Source: Zingiber officinale (lineage: Eukaryota > Streptophyta > Magnoliopsida > Zingiberales > Zingiberaceae). From it: DNA of 64,000 bases. The stretch covers positions 52,732,722 through 52,796,721 of the forward strand of contig NC_056000.1 of the NCBI RefSeq assembly GCF_018446385.1, in the 5' to 3' direction. Below are positions 1 through 12,129 of the stretch, one piece after another. A model generated the notes under the pieces. It saw only the letters and a list, made by a program, of their open reading frames with translations. It did no database searches and was not told where the DNA came from. The number at the start of each line of letters is the position of its first letter. Within the stretch, counting starts at the first letter, position 1. Both the position numbers and the translations under genes were made by a program.

Positions 1-931
1 TTTATAAAACTTTCCTTATTTGCCAAGACCAAGGAATATAAAAGAGAGGGTAGAGGTGCCTCACCTTATAACATATCCTCTATTATTCTTCTCTCTTTTC
101 TTCCTTGGTGTGGCCGACCCTATTCCTCTTCTCCTTTCTTCTTCTTGTGGCTGAACAACATCATCTCTTGGAGCTCTTGTGGTGGCCGGATTTTGCTTGG
201 AGAAGGAGAGAAAGGAGGCTTTGTTTCTAGCATCCCTTGGAGCTTAGTGGTGGTGGCCGAACCTCATCCTTTCTTGGAGCTATTGAGGTGGCCGAATTTT
301 GCTTGGAGAGGAAGGTAGCTTGGGTGGATTCTCGTCTCGGTAGATCGTCACCCACATGACGCCCGAGATGAGAAGAGGAATACGATAGAAGATCAAGAGG
401 TTGTTGCTTACAAAGAAAGGTATAACTAGTAATTATTTTCTGCATCATACTAGTTTTCTTTGTATAGTTTTTGAAATACCAAACACAAGAGGCATATTAT
501 TCTATTTTGTGTTTTTTTTTATTTTTTGAATTTGTGATTCGATTGTTCCTTTTGGTTAAACCTATGGTTATATAAGGAAATTAAATATTAGATTTCATTG
601 AAAGGCTTTGTCTAGGAAGTGGTGGATGATCCCATACCCAAGAAGGCCTCGTGCCTCGCCATGTTTAACCTAGAAGCCGATTTCTGAAATTAATATTTAA
701 TTGAATTTGTAACACGGGTGGATTTGGATCAATAATGTTAAACATCGTTTGCGATCCAAGTCTAAACCATTAAAAACAGATAAGTTAAATTTGGAGTCAA
801 TACTATTAAGTTCTGTTTACGATTCCTAATTTAATTTCTAAAGAACACAATAGGTTGTTAGTAAAGGTTCAGGACTTGTACAAAATTTTTGTACAGGAGA
901 ACCGATATGATATTCCACACAGAAACCAACA
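1..931 (+). repeat. 5' LTR (3' part only) of the copia element
   Basis: This matches 7440-8380 and ends in ACCAACA two bases before the primer-binding site. A TATA box (TATAAAAG, 37-44) matches the one at 7476-7483 in the other LTR. The upstream ~1.65 kb of this LTR lies outside the window. Positions 602-690 contain a short cassette that recurs in other element families of this window. Confidence 0.92.
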
Positions 932-933
932 AT

Positions 934-945
934 TGGTATCAGAGC
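934..945 (+). other. Primer-binding site (initiator Met tRNA)
   Basis: The sequence TGGTATCAGAGC directly follows the 5' LTR. It is the classic plant copia primer site complementary to the 3' end of initiator methionine tRNA. Confidence 0.95.
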
Positions 946-1551
946 TAGGGTTTATCTCTGTGTGTTTGGTTTTCAGTTTAATTATGCACATGTCATACAT
1001 AATTTAGGCAGGATAATAGTAGGATATGCTAACTCTGTGGTTGCAGGCTCCAACTATTATGACTTATAAATATTGTGTGTGATTGGACCCTTGGACATGT
1101 CAAGGGCATTTTTGTGTATGCATGATTATATGTATTAAATACAGCAGGAGTTGTATTGGTTTTAGGATTTTACATTTTTGTTTCGATCTAGATTACATGT
1201 ACATTCCTTTGTGGAATATATGATCGATATATGTAAAATTCTATTTTTTGTGGATCGTATCCTTGCGAAGCGGGGTACTTTTTGAGGACCAGAGACGCAG
1301 CGAAAAAAGAAGCAAGATGGATGCGGTGACTAGACCCGATTCTGGTGGCTAAAGATGGCAGCAGCTAGGGTTGGCAGCACACGGAGGACAGTGATGGAAA
1401 ATGCCATAATAGTTGGAAAATTAATTTCCATATTTATTGCTTTTATTTACTATGATGTGTGTGTGCATGTGATGTGTGCTTGTATGGTTAAAATTCCTCA
1501 CCTTAAATAACTAAATGGGAGAGGGATTAGTAGATAAATTCCATGGTCTCC

Positions 1552-1872
1552 ATTACTAGTTTGTAAGTGATGCGACAAACTTGCGTGTTGGCTCTGAGTG
1601 CCTCCCTCCCCATCGGATGAGTTGTTTGCGGTTCACTAGATCAAATTTCCTTTATAAATGATTACTGGTTTGTAGGTGATGCGACAAACTTGCGTGTTGG
1701 CTCTGAGTGCCTCCCTCCCCATCGGATGAGTTTGTTGGCGGTTCACTAGATCAAACTTCCTTTATAATTACTAGTTTGTAGGTGATGCATTCAAACTTGC
1801 ATTGGCTCTTAGTGCCTCCCTCCCCATCGGATGAATTTGTTTACGAATCACTAGATCAAACTTCCTTTATGG
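1552..1872 (+). repeat. Tandem repeat in the retrotransposon leader, three copies of about 107 bp
   Basis: Copies begin at 1552, 1661 and 1767, each starting ATTACTAGTTTGTA or a close variant. Each contains CCTCCCTCCCCATCGG and ends with TTCCTTTATA. A partial echo (CCTCCCCATCGGAG) lies at 1980. The array lies in the untranslated leader between primer site and gag. Confidence 0.9.
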
Positions 1873-2243
1873 GTAATTATAGGAAATTATTTAGGTTTGT
1901 GTGATCTTCTCTAGGTGAAGGAGCACAATCCTATAAGTAATCAAGTAATGGTATACACTTAGGCACATCTAATAGTATCCTCCCCATCGGAGTCAGTGCT
2001 ATTATTTGTCCGACCAAAGGAAAAATCAACTATTAATTTTATTTGCCATAAAGTTAGGTTGACAAGAATAAAATTAATGGGTAAAACCTCCTCTTACAAA
2101 TGTTTGATTTTGTATACGTCTACACTATCGTGGCATGCAAAATTCACGGTGTTTGAGGTGTTGATAAATTTAAATAATATTGTTTGAGGAATCAATATTA
2201 TTCTAAATTTAGAGTCTTGACCAAAAGTTTTGTGATTCTTAGG

Positions 2244-2700
2244 ATGACTTACAACCCACTGGCCATTATACTGAAAGAGAACAAACTTTCTGGTCCCAAT
2301 TACATAGATTGGAAAAGAAACTTGTGCTGAAGGCTATAAGTTTGTACTAATGGAGGTCTGCCCTAATGTGCCTAATAACGATTCTAGTGAAGAGAAGATT
2401 GAGTATCATAGGAAATGGGTTAAGGTAGATGAGATGACGCGGAGTTACATTTGACTTTTATATCAAATGTACTACAACATCGACATCAGACCATGCCCAC
2501 TGGTCATGACATGATGTACGATCTCAAGAAACTCTTCGGATACTAGAATTAGGCTAACAGGCAAGATTGTATGATCTCTAGGTACTGGACTAAAAGAAGG
2601 AATGAAGAAGCCAAAAGGCAAGTGCTTCATTTGCAAGTAGCCTGGACATTTGTAGGTGGGTTGTCCTCGTAGGAAGAGAACAATATAAGTATATCTTATT
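2244..2700 (+). pseudogene. Copia gag remnant
   Basis: The ATG at 2244 opens a frame beginning MTYNPLAIILKENKLSG and reading on to YIDWKRNL, the usual N-terminus of copia Gag (the nucleic-acid-binding capsid protein). It stops after 23 residues. The middle of Gag is frameshifted and shortened. A degenerate CX2CX4HX4C zinc knuckle is readable at about 2623-2664, with stop codons inside it. The remnant spans about 0.45 kb, where a normal gag is over 1 kb, so an internal deletion is likely. Confidence 0.75.
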
Positions 2701-2995
2701 CTCTAGTAGTTGGAACATGTTTAGTGGTGTTATCTACCGGTACCTGGCGTGTATATATGATAACCACTGATCATGTCTGCAAATCATTACAGGGGTTCCA
2801 GGAAACTCGACAACTACACGAAGGAGAAATCACTACTTACATGGGCAATGCTACAGAAGTAGCAGCCGTTGCAGTGAGAGATGTTTATAAAATAGTGGTT
2901 TTAAGAAATTGTCTTTACGTACCAAGTTTTAGAAAGAACTTGATTTCAGTTTCTAAACAATACAAGGATGGATATTCTATCTATTTATGATAACA
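2701..2995 (+). pseudogene. Copia protease remnant
   Basis: An open stretch at 2724-2990 (88 residues) aligns by eye with the copia aspartic protease that cuts the Gag-Pol polyprotein. The active-site DSGAT has become LSTGT, losing the catalytic Asp. The flanking TTDHVC and the C-terminal block NCLYVPSFRKNLISVSK are well conserved. A normal start codon is not expected because the protease is an internal domain. Confidence 0.8.
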
Positions 2996-3139
2996 AAGGT
3001 GTTATCAATATAAATAGGGAAGTTATCTGTTCTGGTACGTTGGTTGGTAATTTATAATTCAATAACTCCCACGAAGCAACAAATAGAAATTAATAACACA
3101 TCTTCTAATTCTAATAAGAGAAAGGAACCTTCGTAAATG

Positions 3140-4193
3140 AACCAAACATATCTTTGACATCTAAGGCTTGGTCATATTAACTTGAGTAGGATTCAAAGGC
3201 TTATAACCGATGGACTCTTGGGTTCATTAGAGTTGGAAAACTTTCCAACTTGAGAATGTTGCTTGGAAGGTAAAATGATCAAGAGACATTTTAAGCCTAA
3301 GGGGTATAGAACTTGTTCATTTTGATTTGTGTGGTCCTATGTCTATCCAGGCGAGAGGTGGTTTTGAATACTTTATCTCTTTTATAGACGATTATTCGAG
3401 ATACGGATGCATTTACTTGATGCACCGCAAGTCTGAATGCTTTGATAAGTTCAAAGAGTACAAGACTAATGTGGAGAAACGTCATGGTAAAAGTATCAAG
3501 ACACTACGGTCTGATCATGGTGGTGAATACCTCTTTGGAGAGTTTAGGAATTACTTTTCAGAGGCTGGGATTCAATCCCAATTGTCTACACCTGGTACAT
3601 CCCAACAGAATGGTGTGGCAGAATGAAGAAATAGGACTCTTATAGAAATTGTTAGATCAATGATGAGTTATTCAGAATTACCAAATTCATTTTGGGGATA
3701 TGCTCTGGAAACAGCAGTGTACATTCTGAATATGGTACCTTCTAAATCAGTACCCTCTACTCCCATGGAATTGTGGAGTGGGCGCAAGCCTAGTTTGAGT
3801 CATATCCGGATATGGGGTAGTCCAGCACATGTGCTGAAAGGAGATACTGACAAGTTGGAATCACGTACAGAAGTGTGTCTGTTTGTAGGATATCCTAAGG
3901 GAACAAAAGGAGGTTTATTTTATAATCCTAAAAATCAGAAGATTATTGTTAGCACAAATGCTCAATTTTTAGAAGAAGATTATGTAATAAACCATAAACA
4001 CATGAGTGAAATTGTTCTAGAAGAAATGCGAGAGGACATGCCTATTTTAGTACCATTAGTACAAGATAAACTATCACAAGAAACTGCAACATGTATCACA
4101 AATGATACACAACTACAGACAGTGCCTCGTCGTAGTGGGAGGGTTGTAAGGCAACCTGAGAGATCATATTTTTGGGAGAGTCTTCGGACCTGA
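3140..4193 (+). pseudogene. Copia integrase remnant
   Basis: Integrase inserts the cDNA into the host genome. The zinc-binding N-terminus (LRLGH, then a Cys pair at about 3250) precedes the catalytic core. In the core the first Asp is in FDLCG (about 3319), the second in RSDHGG (about 3515) and the Glu in QQNGVAE (about 3623). A stop follows the Glu at 3624. The 177-residue frame from 3660 ([19 protein letters not shown]...) covers the rest of the core and the copia-specific C-terminal region. The D,D,E triad is readable but the frame is broken before and after the core. Confidence 0.9.
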
Positions 4194-5730
4194 TCTTTGG
4201 TGAACATGAACCTGATCCCCAGACATATGACAATGCACTCCAAAATAAAGATGCAGTATCTTGGCAAAGAGCGATGAACTCTAAAATAGAATCTATGTAT
4301 TCTAATAAGGTCTGGGAGCTTGTAGAACCACCAAATGGTGTAAAAGCCATTGGATGTAAGTGGATCTACAAAAGGAAAAGATGGACAGATGAGAAGGTGG
4401 AAACCTTCAAAGCAATGCTTGTTGGAAAAGGGTATCAATTCTGAGGAAACCTTTTCACCGGTAGCCTTGCTTAAGTCTATCCAGATTCTTTATCTTTTGC
4501 TACTCATATGGATTATGAGATTTGGCAAGTGGATGTCAAGACAGCTTTCTTTAATGGAAGTCTTGAAGAAAGCATCCATATAAAGCAACCAGAGGGTTTC
4601 ATTGTAAAGGGCAAAGAACATCTAGTATGCAAGCTCATTCGGTCTATTTATAGACTGAAGCAAGCTTCAAGGTCTTGGAACATCCGGTTTAATGAAGTAA
4701 TCTAATTATATGGATTTATTCAGTGTCCCGATGAGCCTTATGTATATAAGAAGTGTGATGGAAACGTGGTGATATTTCTTGTACTATACGTAGATGACAT
4801 TTTTTATAGTTGGAAACAATATCAAAGTGTTATCGGAAGTAAGGGTATGATTGTCCAATCAATTCGATATAAAGGACTTGGGTGAATGCGCACATATTCT
4901 CGGGATCAAAGTAATAAAGGATCACAAGAAAAGAATTTTGTGCTTATCCCGAGCTTCATATATCGATACAATCCTAACTCGTTTTAGCATGCAAGATTCC
5001 AAGAAAGGTTTTATACCTTTTAGACATGGAGGAGCTTTATTTAAAGAGATGTCTCCGAAGACATCAAAAGATATAGAAGACATGAAGGCAGTTCCTTATG
5101 CTATAGGAAGCCTAATGTATGCTATGCACGAGACCAGATATCTGTTTTGCCATGGGCGTGGTTAGCAGATATCAAAGTAATCTTGGACTGGGACACTGGA
5201 CTACCGTAAAGTATATATTAAAGTACCTTAGAGGGACTAGAGATTACATGCTAGGCAGATGATTTGATCCTTGTGGAATACACGGATTTTGACTTCCAAT
5301 CAGAAAGGGACAATAGTAAGTCAATCTCGGGATTTTGTGTTTACTTTAAAAGATAAAGCCATAACAATGGAGGAGTGTTAAGCATAAATGTTTTTCAAAC
5401 TCCACCATAGAAGCTGAGTATGTGCCAGCCTATGAGGCAGCCATAGAAGTTATATGGCTCAGAAACTTCATGATGGACTTAAACATGATTTCTGGTTTGC
5501 CCAAAAATTATTACAATTTATTGTAATAATAGTGGTACAGTAGCAAACTCGAAGAAAACATAAGTCCATAAGGCAAGTAAACACAATAGAGCGCAAGTAC
5601 CACCCAATACGAGACATCGTATAACAAGGAGAAGTTGTTGACGCCTAGATTGCATCAGGTGATAACCTGGGAGATTCTTTCACTAAGGCCCTTAAGGCAA
5701 GAGCTTTTGATGGGCATGTTGAAGGGTTGG
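4160..5730 (+). pseudogene. Copia reverse transcriptase-RNase H remnant
   Basis: RT starts in the frame at 4172 (ALQNKDAVSWQRAMNSKIES), shifts near 4440, and continues at 4508 with WQVDVKTAFFNGSLEE and KLIRSIYRLKQASRSWN. The catalytic YVDDI is encoded at 4787-4801, after another stop. The connection and RNase H follow in fragments: DLGECAHILGIKV at about 4865, STIEAEYVPAYEAA at about 5400 and DSFTKAL at about 5670. At least five frameshifts or stops are present, so no active enzyme can be made. Confidence 0.9.
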
Positions 5731-5776
5731 GAATCAAATGTATGGCAGGGTATATGGCAGCATAGTCTTTTAGTAT

Positions 5777-5787
5777 AAGTGGGAGAT
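5777..5787 (+). other. Polypurine tract
   Basis: AAGTGGGAGAT lies immediately before the 3' LTR. It is the standard plus-strand priming purine tract of plant copia elements. Confidence 0.85.
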
Positions 5788-8380
5788 TATTGGAATATAT
5801 ACTAAAAGCCTAGCTTTTTATATAAACATTTACGTAGAAATAAGAATCATATTAGTCAAATATCTACATTTATAAGCTAAGTGTAGTTGTTCAATTAATT
5901 TATATTGTAGATAACATGATGTGTGGTGTCACACACAGAAGATCATGTTATCATTTCCTTATAAATTATAAACAGTAGCTCACGACTAAGATGGAAAGGA
6001 ACAAACCATTGGAATAGTCGTAGTATAATTTGGTATTAGTTTATCTTAACTATAAAATTACACTAGTACACTCTGAGTGTATTGAGCATGACCATTTAAT
6101 GTAAGTTCTTTTTATATTGACTGAATAAAAGAACAAGACTTTTGTTATTGTGGAAGTGTGTGCTCTTAATCCTGATATAATAACAAACACATATATCTTG
6201 TATTTATTTCTTTGACTTATCAATGGATGCGATTTAGTTTGATAAATCAATAGACCCGATAAGTTGAGAAATGATATTATTTAAAGTGTGTGTTGTTGAT
6301 TATAGAAGGAAACTGTGTCATAGTAATCTAGGTTGATGATGTCCCCAAGAGGAGCTCATAAGCATTGTCATGTAAGCCCTGCAGGTGGACTTAGTCCAAC
6401 ATGACGATAAGGTTGAGTGGTACTACTCTTGGAGCTAGATATTAATTAAGTGAGTTGTCAGTAACTCATTTAATTAGTGGACATTCTATATCTTAAACAC
6501 AGAGAGACTAACACACTCATGATAAGAAGGAGCCCAAAATATAATTTGGGATTGGTGTGGTAGTTCAATAATAATTCTTTAGTGGTATGAATTATTATTG
6601 ATGAAATTAAGTTGGGTGTTCGGGGTGAACATGAGAAGTTTAATTTCATCGGGAGACCAAAACTAATTTATCCTCTTGGTCCCTATCGTAGCCTCTTATT
6701 TATAAAGTATTATACCCACTCATAACCACCTTCTTACCCACCTTAAGGTGGCCGGCCAAGCCTAGCTTGGAGCCCAAGCTAGGGCCGGCCAAACCAAGGT
6801 GAATTGGTTCCATTGGGTGGCCGACCCTAGCTTGAACCCAAGTTTAGGTGGCCGACCAAGATAAAATAAAAGAGATTTTATTTTTAAAAATTTTTCTTAT
6901 GTGGAAGTCATGGTTTTAAAAGAGAGTTTAAAATTTAAATCTTTCCTTTTATAGCTTTCTACAAAAGATTAAGAGAAAGGTTTGATATCTTTCCTTATTT
7001 GTAGTTAAAAGGAAGATTTTAATTTTTGATAAAACTTTCCTTTTTTGTAACCATCTTCATGATTTAAAAGAGAGTTTTAAAATTAAATTTTTCTTATTAT
7101 AGTTTCTACAAAAGATTAAGAAAAGATTGGATATCTTTCCTTATTTGTAGATTGAGAGGAAGATTTTAATTTTAGAGAAAACTTTCCTTTTTGGAAATCA
7201 TCCACATGTTTTAATAGAGATATTTTAATTTATAAAAGTTTCCTTTTATGACCAACCATGAAGGGAATTTTCAAAAGAAAAATTTTTATTTCCGGAAACA
7301 AATTAGGAAGTTTTAATTTTGTGTTTAAAACTTTCCTTGTTTAGAGAGATTAAGGTGGCCGACCATTAGAGGTTTAATAAGGAGATTTTAATTAAATTTT
7401 CCTTCTTTAACAATGGCAAGGAATATAAGGAAGTTTTTATTTATAAAACTTTCCTTATTTGCCAAGACCAAGGAATATAAAAGAGAGGGTAGATGTGCCT
7501 CACCTTATAACATATCCTCTATTATTCTTCTCTCTTTTCTTCCTTGGTGTGGCCGGCCCTATTCCTCTTCTCCTTTCTTCTTCTTGTGGCTGAACCACAT
7601 CATCTCTTGGAGCTCTTGTGGTGGCCGGATTTTGCTTGGAGAAGGAGAGAAAGGAGGTTTTGTTTCTAGCATCCCTTGGAGCTTTGTGGTGGTGGCCGAA
7701 CCTCATCCTTTCTTGGAGCTATTGAGGTGGCCGAATCTTGCTTGGAGAGGAAGGTAGCTTGGGTGGATTCTCATCTCGGTAGATTGTCACCCACACGATG
7801 CCTGAGATAAGAAGAGGAATATGATAGAAGATCAAGAGGTTGTTGCTTATAAAGAAAGGTATAACTAGTAATTGTTTTCCGCATTATACTAGTGTTCTTT
7901 GTATAGTTTTTGAAATACCAAACACAAGAGGCATATGATTCTAGTTTTTGAATTTGTGTTTTTTTTTTTATTTTTTGAATTTGTGATTCGATTGTTCCTT
8001 TTGGTTAAACCTATGGTTATATAAGGAAATTAAATATTAGATTTCATTGAAAGGCTTTGTCTAGGAAGTGGTGGATGCTCCCATACCCAAGAAGGCCTCG
8101 TGCCTCGCCATGTTTAACCTGGAAACTGATTTCTGAAATTAATATTTAATTTAATTTGTAACATGGGTGGATTTGGATTAATAATGTTAAGCACCGTTTG
8201 CGATCCAAGTCTAAACCATTAAGAACAGATAAGTTAAATTTGGAATAAAAAATGTTAAGTTCCGTTTGTGATTCCTAATTTAATTTTTAAAGAACACAAT
8301 AGGTTGTTAGTAAAGGTTCAGAACTTGTATAAAATTTTTGTACAGGAGAACCGGTATGATATTTCGCATAGCAACCAACA
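5788..8380 (+). repeat. 3' LTR of the copia element (2593 bp)
   Basis: It begins TATTGGAATATAT, one base off the usual TGTTGGAATATAT, right after the purine tract, and ends ACCAACA at 8380. It contains a TATA box (TATAAAAG, 7476-7483). It also contains several copies of a GTGGCCGACC/GGCCGGCC motif at 6748-6860 and again at 7354 and 7549. The part from 7440 onward is the 5' LTR counterpart. Confidence 0.92.
7476..7483 (+). promoter_or_regulatory. TATA box of the copia 3' LTR
   Basis: TATAAAAG in an AT-rich context, duplicated at 37-44 in the 5' LTR. By position it is the LTR core promoter. Confidence 0.6.
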
Positions 8381-9122
8381 CCTAGAACCCCTTCAGGCAC
8401 CTAGACCATGGGGCTTGACCAATCGACGCGCTCCACGTCAACTTGTGGATGATTTTTCAGGTCCGGGCACCCAAATCGCCTAGGCCCTTACGGTAGCCGC
8501 TAGGCGAGCCTGCTCCGAGCACCCGGACTAGCTCCGAGCGGCCGGAGTCCTTTTTTCAGCAACCTTCTCCTTGCAAGAAAAGGTTAGTCCGGGCAATAAT
8601 TTATATCTACCCTGCAAAATAGAGTTAGCACAACATAGCAGATAGGGCAGTAATTTAATCCTGTCTCCTCGAGACTATGATCTAGTCAAGATCTCAATTA
8701 GGCTTCCCAAATGGACCTAAGTTGGATCGACGCCTATAGTTTCCTCAACGGAGAACGCGTTCTCACTGGATCTCTCCTCTAGTTGCTTACCTTCACTTAC
8801 CAATTGTAATCACTTGACTTGCCTCTGACCCATCAGGTCTTTCCGCCAATTGTCAGGTCGGCTGACCCAACTAAACTTTGGCTGGTTGTAAGGTCCCGGG
8901 GACCCAACCAGACTTCCTGTCAGATATCAGGCCCCACATACCTATCTGGACTTCCCACCAGCTATCAGGTCCACAGACCTAGCTAGATTTCAGCCTGGTG
9001 TCAAGTCTCTCAGACCAGTCAACTCCTGCACACTTGGTAGAGTAGTTAGATAAATAAAACATCTAATTTTAACCTATTTGTCATATATTAAAATTAGATT
9101 ATTAGTGCAACTTGCACCAACA
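8381..9122 (-). repeat. Fragment of an older Copia-type LTR, interrupted by the copia element
   Basis: This stretch shares its layout with 48341-49668 and 61512-62649. All three have a run of GTCAGGTC/GTCCGGTC-like units, then GACCTAAGTTGGATCGACGCC or a close variant, and a right end of GCACCAACA. The LTR orientation is minus, because the 48341 copy has its polypurine tract on its right. The left part is displaced by the insertion ending at 8380, so only about 740 bp is visible. Confidence 0.8.
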
Positions 9123-9846
9123 ACCCGGACGAGCGAGGACAAAGCTGCTTAAGGTTGATCGACCAAGCTGGCGAACTACCACATGCAATATTTATTTGGC
9201 TAAAAGATGTCAATTCTTATGATCGACCAAAATTAAAACTCGTTCAAGTTTATTTTCACTTAGACTCAAGCCCTAAAAAAGAAACAACTACAACACGTAT
9301 TGCTTATTTAGGTAAAAGGTGACTGTGACTAGTCAAAATTAGACTTGCTTGATATAAAAACTGTTCCTAGGTAAAAATCACTCTTGCGCAAATACGATCT
9401 GATTTTACACACCTCTAACTTAATATTTTCCCGGGAGGGCCATAAAAACTCATTTGAACTTAAGACTAGTCGTGCTTCCTAAAAAATTACACAGAAAATC
9501 ATGCATGCTTCGATAGCTTGTCTCAATAAAAAATTGACCCTTTGAGCTGAGTGCCCATCGAATCAGTTATCGTAGAAGATTTTTTATTAGTGACACATGT
9601 GTGTACATCATTATAGATGTACGACTTTTTATCTACCCACTAATTTATCTAACTATTTGACGGTTCACAGCCGACTCCACTTTTTCATTGTTATAATCCA
9701 ACAGTTTTACTTGAAAAGTGTTTTTTGAAGAATCCTTATAAAAACTTTGTGAAAAAGAGAGAGAAAATCATAAAGCTTTCCTTTCTTCTTTTGTTTCGCT
9801 GCTACTTTTCCTTTGACCCTTTTCGTAACAAGTGGTATACATAAGA
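9123..9846 (+). promoter_or_regulatory. Non-coding leader and putative promoter of the antisense ORF of Tat element 1
   Basis: No ORF of note. A TATA-like CTTATAAAAAC lies at 9735-9745, about 100 bases before the ATG at 9847, followed by a pyrimidine-rich leader. The leader has a 32-base direct repeat around AACAAGTGGTATAC (9828 and 9860). The arrangement matches the second Tat copy, where a TATA at 52470 precedes the ATG at 52689. The leftmost part may include a remnant of the Tat 3' LTR, which I could not delimit. Confidence 0.45.
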
Positions 9847-11770
9847 ATGGATGAGGGTAACAAGTGGTATACACAATGTTCTTCCAGATTTACCATCGAT
9901 AGCGCCTATGACCTCACCATCAACTATGGCCTCCCTACATTTATAGTTGTTCCTACTGAAGAAAATCTGTAACGCCCAAAAATTCTCAAAACTATTTTAG
10001 AAATATTCTACAATTATTCTGGAATTTTTAGATATTTTTCCGGAATTTTTAGAGTAGCGGAAGTAGCAAAAATAATTAGAAAAGCAAAATAGCTTAAGCG
10101 GAAATTGAACCCGAGACCTATGACTTAGGGATAATGCTAATAACCAGTTGAACCCAGCAGGGCCGTGCTGAAAGGAAAGGGGAACATTTATATTTAAGTT
10201 TAAGTTGGGCCGAAATACCCACTTAAAATAAATAGGGAATTAGAAGAGGAGTTATTAGATTTTTATTCGTGACTTCTCCTTTTCTCACCCTAGCCACGCC
10301 GCAACCCTCCTCCTCTTCTCCTTGTCTCGGCGCCAACCACCAGCCACCTAGGGTTCCGCCCCTAGGGCCATAGGAGGACCTTCCGGCGGTGATTTCGGCA
10401 CGAGAACATTCCCCTCTGCGAGAAGAACACGTAGGCGCGAGAGGATCGTCGAGAAGATCTTCTCCATCGGAGTTCTAGCGAATAGAATTGTAAGGAAATT
10501 AGCGTACGAGGTAAGAAACCCCTCACCTGCAGTATAAGTAGCTCCGTTTGGGTTTTCTACGCATTAGTTTAGCTATACGCAGATTTTTATCGACGCTTAG
10601 CGTGAAATTGATCCTCCTCGCAGGTTTAGGGATTTAGTGAGCACTTCTGGATGGGCCGGACACGTAATCCCTCTTCAGTGGGGGGGGGGGGGGTTTCTAG
10701 ACGTTGTCGGGTGCCTAGAAGTGGTCTCCCTAATAGAGAGGAGAGTTGGGGGCACACTAAGTGTTCGATAAAATAGCTAGTTAAGTAAAAATGCAAATTA
10801 GGCATTTTAACAGCTCAGTTGAATGCATTAGAAGCATCTAAATCAGTAAATCAGTTTATTCTAGCTTATATGGGACTACGGTCCAATGGGTGGGCTCCCA
10901 CAGTCGCCTCTGGGTTCAGACAACCTAGCTCTAGGTTCAGATAACCTAGAAACAGCAATTTAGAACAGTTTAGATATATTCAGTATTTTACTTTCAGTTG
11001 GCACTGTACCGGATTAGATATCCATTGGGTTGGACTCCCACAGTCGCCCCTAGGTTCAGATAACCTAGTAAACCCTACTAAATTCGGAACTTGCAAACCC
11101 GGGTTTAGTAAGTACAGTTGCCGGGCCCAACAGCACATGATTATTATTTTGATCTACTATGCTATTAGTTTTCAAAACTCATAAAGTCAGTTACGTTAGT
11201 TGAGTTTGATTTCAGCTTCAGGTTAGCTTCAGTTAGCTTAGTTCTCTATTATTGTTCTATGTGATTAGCTCGCTATGCCATGTTTCAGCTTACATGTTCA
11301 GTTATTTCAGTTTATGCTTGCAACCATAGTATGCCATGCCAGTACATGTTTTCAAATAACATTCTTTAAAAGCATGTTTGCATCGTATGCATGTTTTAGT
11401 GAGGGAGATGGTTTCTTACTAAGCGAAAGTTTATAGATACTTCCTTTTCCTTATACTGCAGATAAAGGTAAAGGAAAGATGGACTAGCGGAGGCTGGAGG
11501 TCAATGCAATGATGAAGATGTGTGTGGAAGGAACCTGGAGTAGAGATCTTGGAAAAACTAGCAAACTAATGCTTTAGATTTATATCATGTTAATTTCCGC
11601 ATTTTTAGTTGTTTTGATGCATGAATTATGAAAGACCAGTTTAGATTGTTAGTAATCATGCTTAGAATGCCATTTAAATGTTGTTAGAATGTTTGGTAAT
11701 TGGTTTAGAATGGTTGTAGGTGATTTTGGCACGAGCAAGTGCTGAAATCAGACCTTTGGTCGAAATCAGA

Positions 11771-12056
11771 AACTCGGATCGATCAGCTGATCGATTCGAG
11801 GGTCTCCAATCGATCAACTGATCGACTGGGCGATTCAGCTCGCGAACAGTAGGCGTCTGGATCGATCCAGCCAATTCCATCGCGAACAGAGAGCTCTGGG
11901 ATCGATCAGCCGATCGATCCAAATTATCGTCCCGGGCACAGTAGCGTGCTAGATCGATCACTGGATCGATCCAACCTATGTCCCGCATACAGTAGTCGGC
12001 TGAATCGATCACCGGATCGATCCGACTATTCCAATCGATCGGTGGATCGATTGGGA
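11771..12056. repeat. Cluster of GATCGATC palindromes upstream of the LTR TATA box
   Basis: Six imperfect inverted repeats of the type ATCGATCAGCTGATCGAT occur about every 40-60 bases. Each has two GATCGAT arms around a variable 4-6 base centre. The arms are conserved while the sequences between them are not. TATAAATAG at 12121-12129 follows within 65 bases. Confidence 0.85.
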
Positions 12057-12120
12057 GGTCTGATAACAGCGGGAAAATGTTTAAGTTCAGTTCCTTGACC
12101 ATGGGGAAGGTAAAACATGT

Positions 12121-12129
12121 TATAAATAG
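12121..12129 (+). promoter_or_regulatory. TATA box of the Tekay-like LTR
   Basis: TATAAATAG lies about 65 bases after the palindrome cluster and 170 bases before the LTR end, a normal position for an LTR core promoter. Confidence 0.6.

Larger units (their letters stand above)
1..8380 (+). mobile_element. Decayed Ty1/copia LTR retrotransposon, left end outside window
   Basis: Positions 1-931 repeat 7440-8380 almost base for base, which makes them LTRs. Between them are an initiator-Met-tRNA primer site, remnants of gag, protease, integrase, RT and RNase H in the copia order (integrase before RT), and a purine tract just before the second LTR. The first 420 aligned LTR bases show about 14 differences by eye, so the insertion is not recent. 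Every ORF is broken. The long 2.6 kb LTR and the integrase and RT wording resemble the Tork/Angela group, but that lineage call is tentative. The element sits inside an older LTR fragment that resumes at 8381. Its TSD cannot be tested because its left flank is outside the window. Confidence 0.93.

Noticed and set aside
2724..2990. Independent 88-codon plant gene
   Set aside because: It is the protease block of the copia element with LSTGT in place of DSGAT.
11674..12102. 142-codon minus-strand frame
   Set aside because: By-product of the GATCGATC palindromes in the Tekay-like LTR. The translation is repetitive (DRSADRS) with no family resemblance.
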